Below are positions 30,453 through 30,492 of a stretch of 30,492 nucleotides of DNA, one piece after another. The notes under the pieces are model-generated. The model saw only the letters and a program-made list of their open reading frames with translations, did no database searches and was not told the DNA's origin. This stretch comes from UBA2160 sp964588665. GTDB taxonomy: Bacteria > Chloroflexota > Dehalococcoidia > Lucifugimonadales > UBA1123. The DNA is taken from assembly GCA_964588665.1 (NCBI GenBank), contig CAZPQQ010000036.1, positions 1 to 30,492 of the forward strand. The letters are read 5' to 3'. Each line of letters starts with the position of its first letter. Position 1 is the stretch's first letter. Position numbers and translations under genes: made by a program.

Positions 30453-30492
30453 GTGTCTGAAAATCCGCGACTGAAAATCACCGACGTAAAGT
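30453..30492 (+). CDS. Start of a further gene, cut by the window edge
   Basis: A GTG at 30453 with AAGGA six bases upstream opens MSENPRLKITDVK and runs off the end. L-K-I-T-D-V-K is the usual first strand of mandelate racemase/muconate-lactonising (enolase superfamily) enzymes, but 13 residues cannot prove it. The 222 bp between nadE and this start show no other gene and no clear promoter. Confidence 0.45.
   Translation, partial: MSENPRLKITDVK

Noticed and set aside
1..30492. CRISPR arrays, tRNA or rRNA genes, transposases, prophage genes
   Set aside because: Looked for regularly spaced repeats, cloverleaf-type segments and recombinase-like frames; none could be supported.

Overview
The window is GC-rich bacterial chromosome with dense, mostly single-copy metabolic genes and short intergenic gaps. 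I see no tRNA, rRNA, CRISPR array or insertion sequence. The gene mix suggests an environmental Chloroflexota lineage, possibly SAR202/Dehalococcoidia-like: a luciferase-like F420-type oxidoreductase, a geranylgeranyl-reductase-family flavoprotein next to ispH, many amidohydrolase-type enzymes, and dispersed intergenic repeats. This placement rests on family content and general likeness, not on a search. UGA is a normal stop here: prfB (RF2) is present with its autoregulatory +1 frameshift, and many genes end in TGA.

Layout. 1-3060 (minus): an oligopeptide-type ABC binding lipoprotein and prfB. 3347-5213 (plus): an N-acyl-D-amino-acid deacylase-like amidohydrolase and an orphan HicB-like protein. 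5714-9952 (minus): a 1412-residue fusion of a penicillin-acylase-type Ntn hydrolase with a CocE/NonD alpha/beta hydrolase. 10326-13607 (plus): a serine beta-lactamase-like hydrolase, a frame-disrupted response regulator, and two HtrA-like serine proteases, the first cut by an in-frame TGA. 13604-18034 (minus): an amidohydrolase remnant, a polysaccharide deacetylase, a broken RidA-family gene, a methyltransferase, a deiodinase-like gene with an internal TGA that reads best as selenocysteine, and a D-2-hydroxyacid dehydrogenase. 18244-20913 (plus): a large repeat-containing membrane protein and an AhpD/CMD-fold protein. 20924-25878 (minus): LLM oxidoreductase, aldo/keto reductase, ComB-like phosphatase, geranylgeranyl-reductase-family protein and IspH. 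25997-30492 (plus): an aminotransferase, a GlmS-type SIS isomerase without its amidotransferase domain, glutamine-dependent NAD synthetase, and the first codons of another gene.

The standout is the gene at 16023-16796. One frame runs through a TGA placed exactly in the deiodinase active-site motif (FGS-x-T-U-P), followed at the right distance by a bacterial SECIS-like hairpin and with a cysteine three residues later (U-x-x-C). A conventional reading would split it into two meaningless fragments. Two other in-frame TGAs (12853 and 15017) lack these marks, sit where I would expect arginine, and look like CGA-to-TGA lesions or sequence errors. Several left-half genes (peptide binding protein, D-aminoacylase-like, penicillin acylase/CocE fusion, beta-lactamase-like) all act on amide or ester bonds and may together serve scavenging of unusual peptides or acylated amino acids; that is inference from co-location only.
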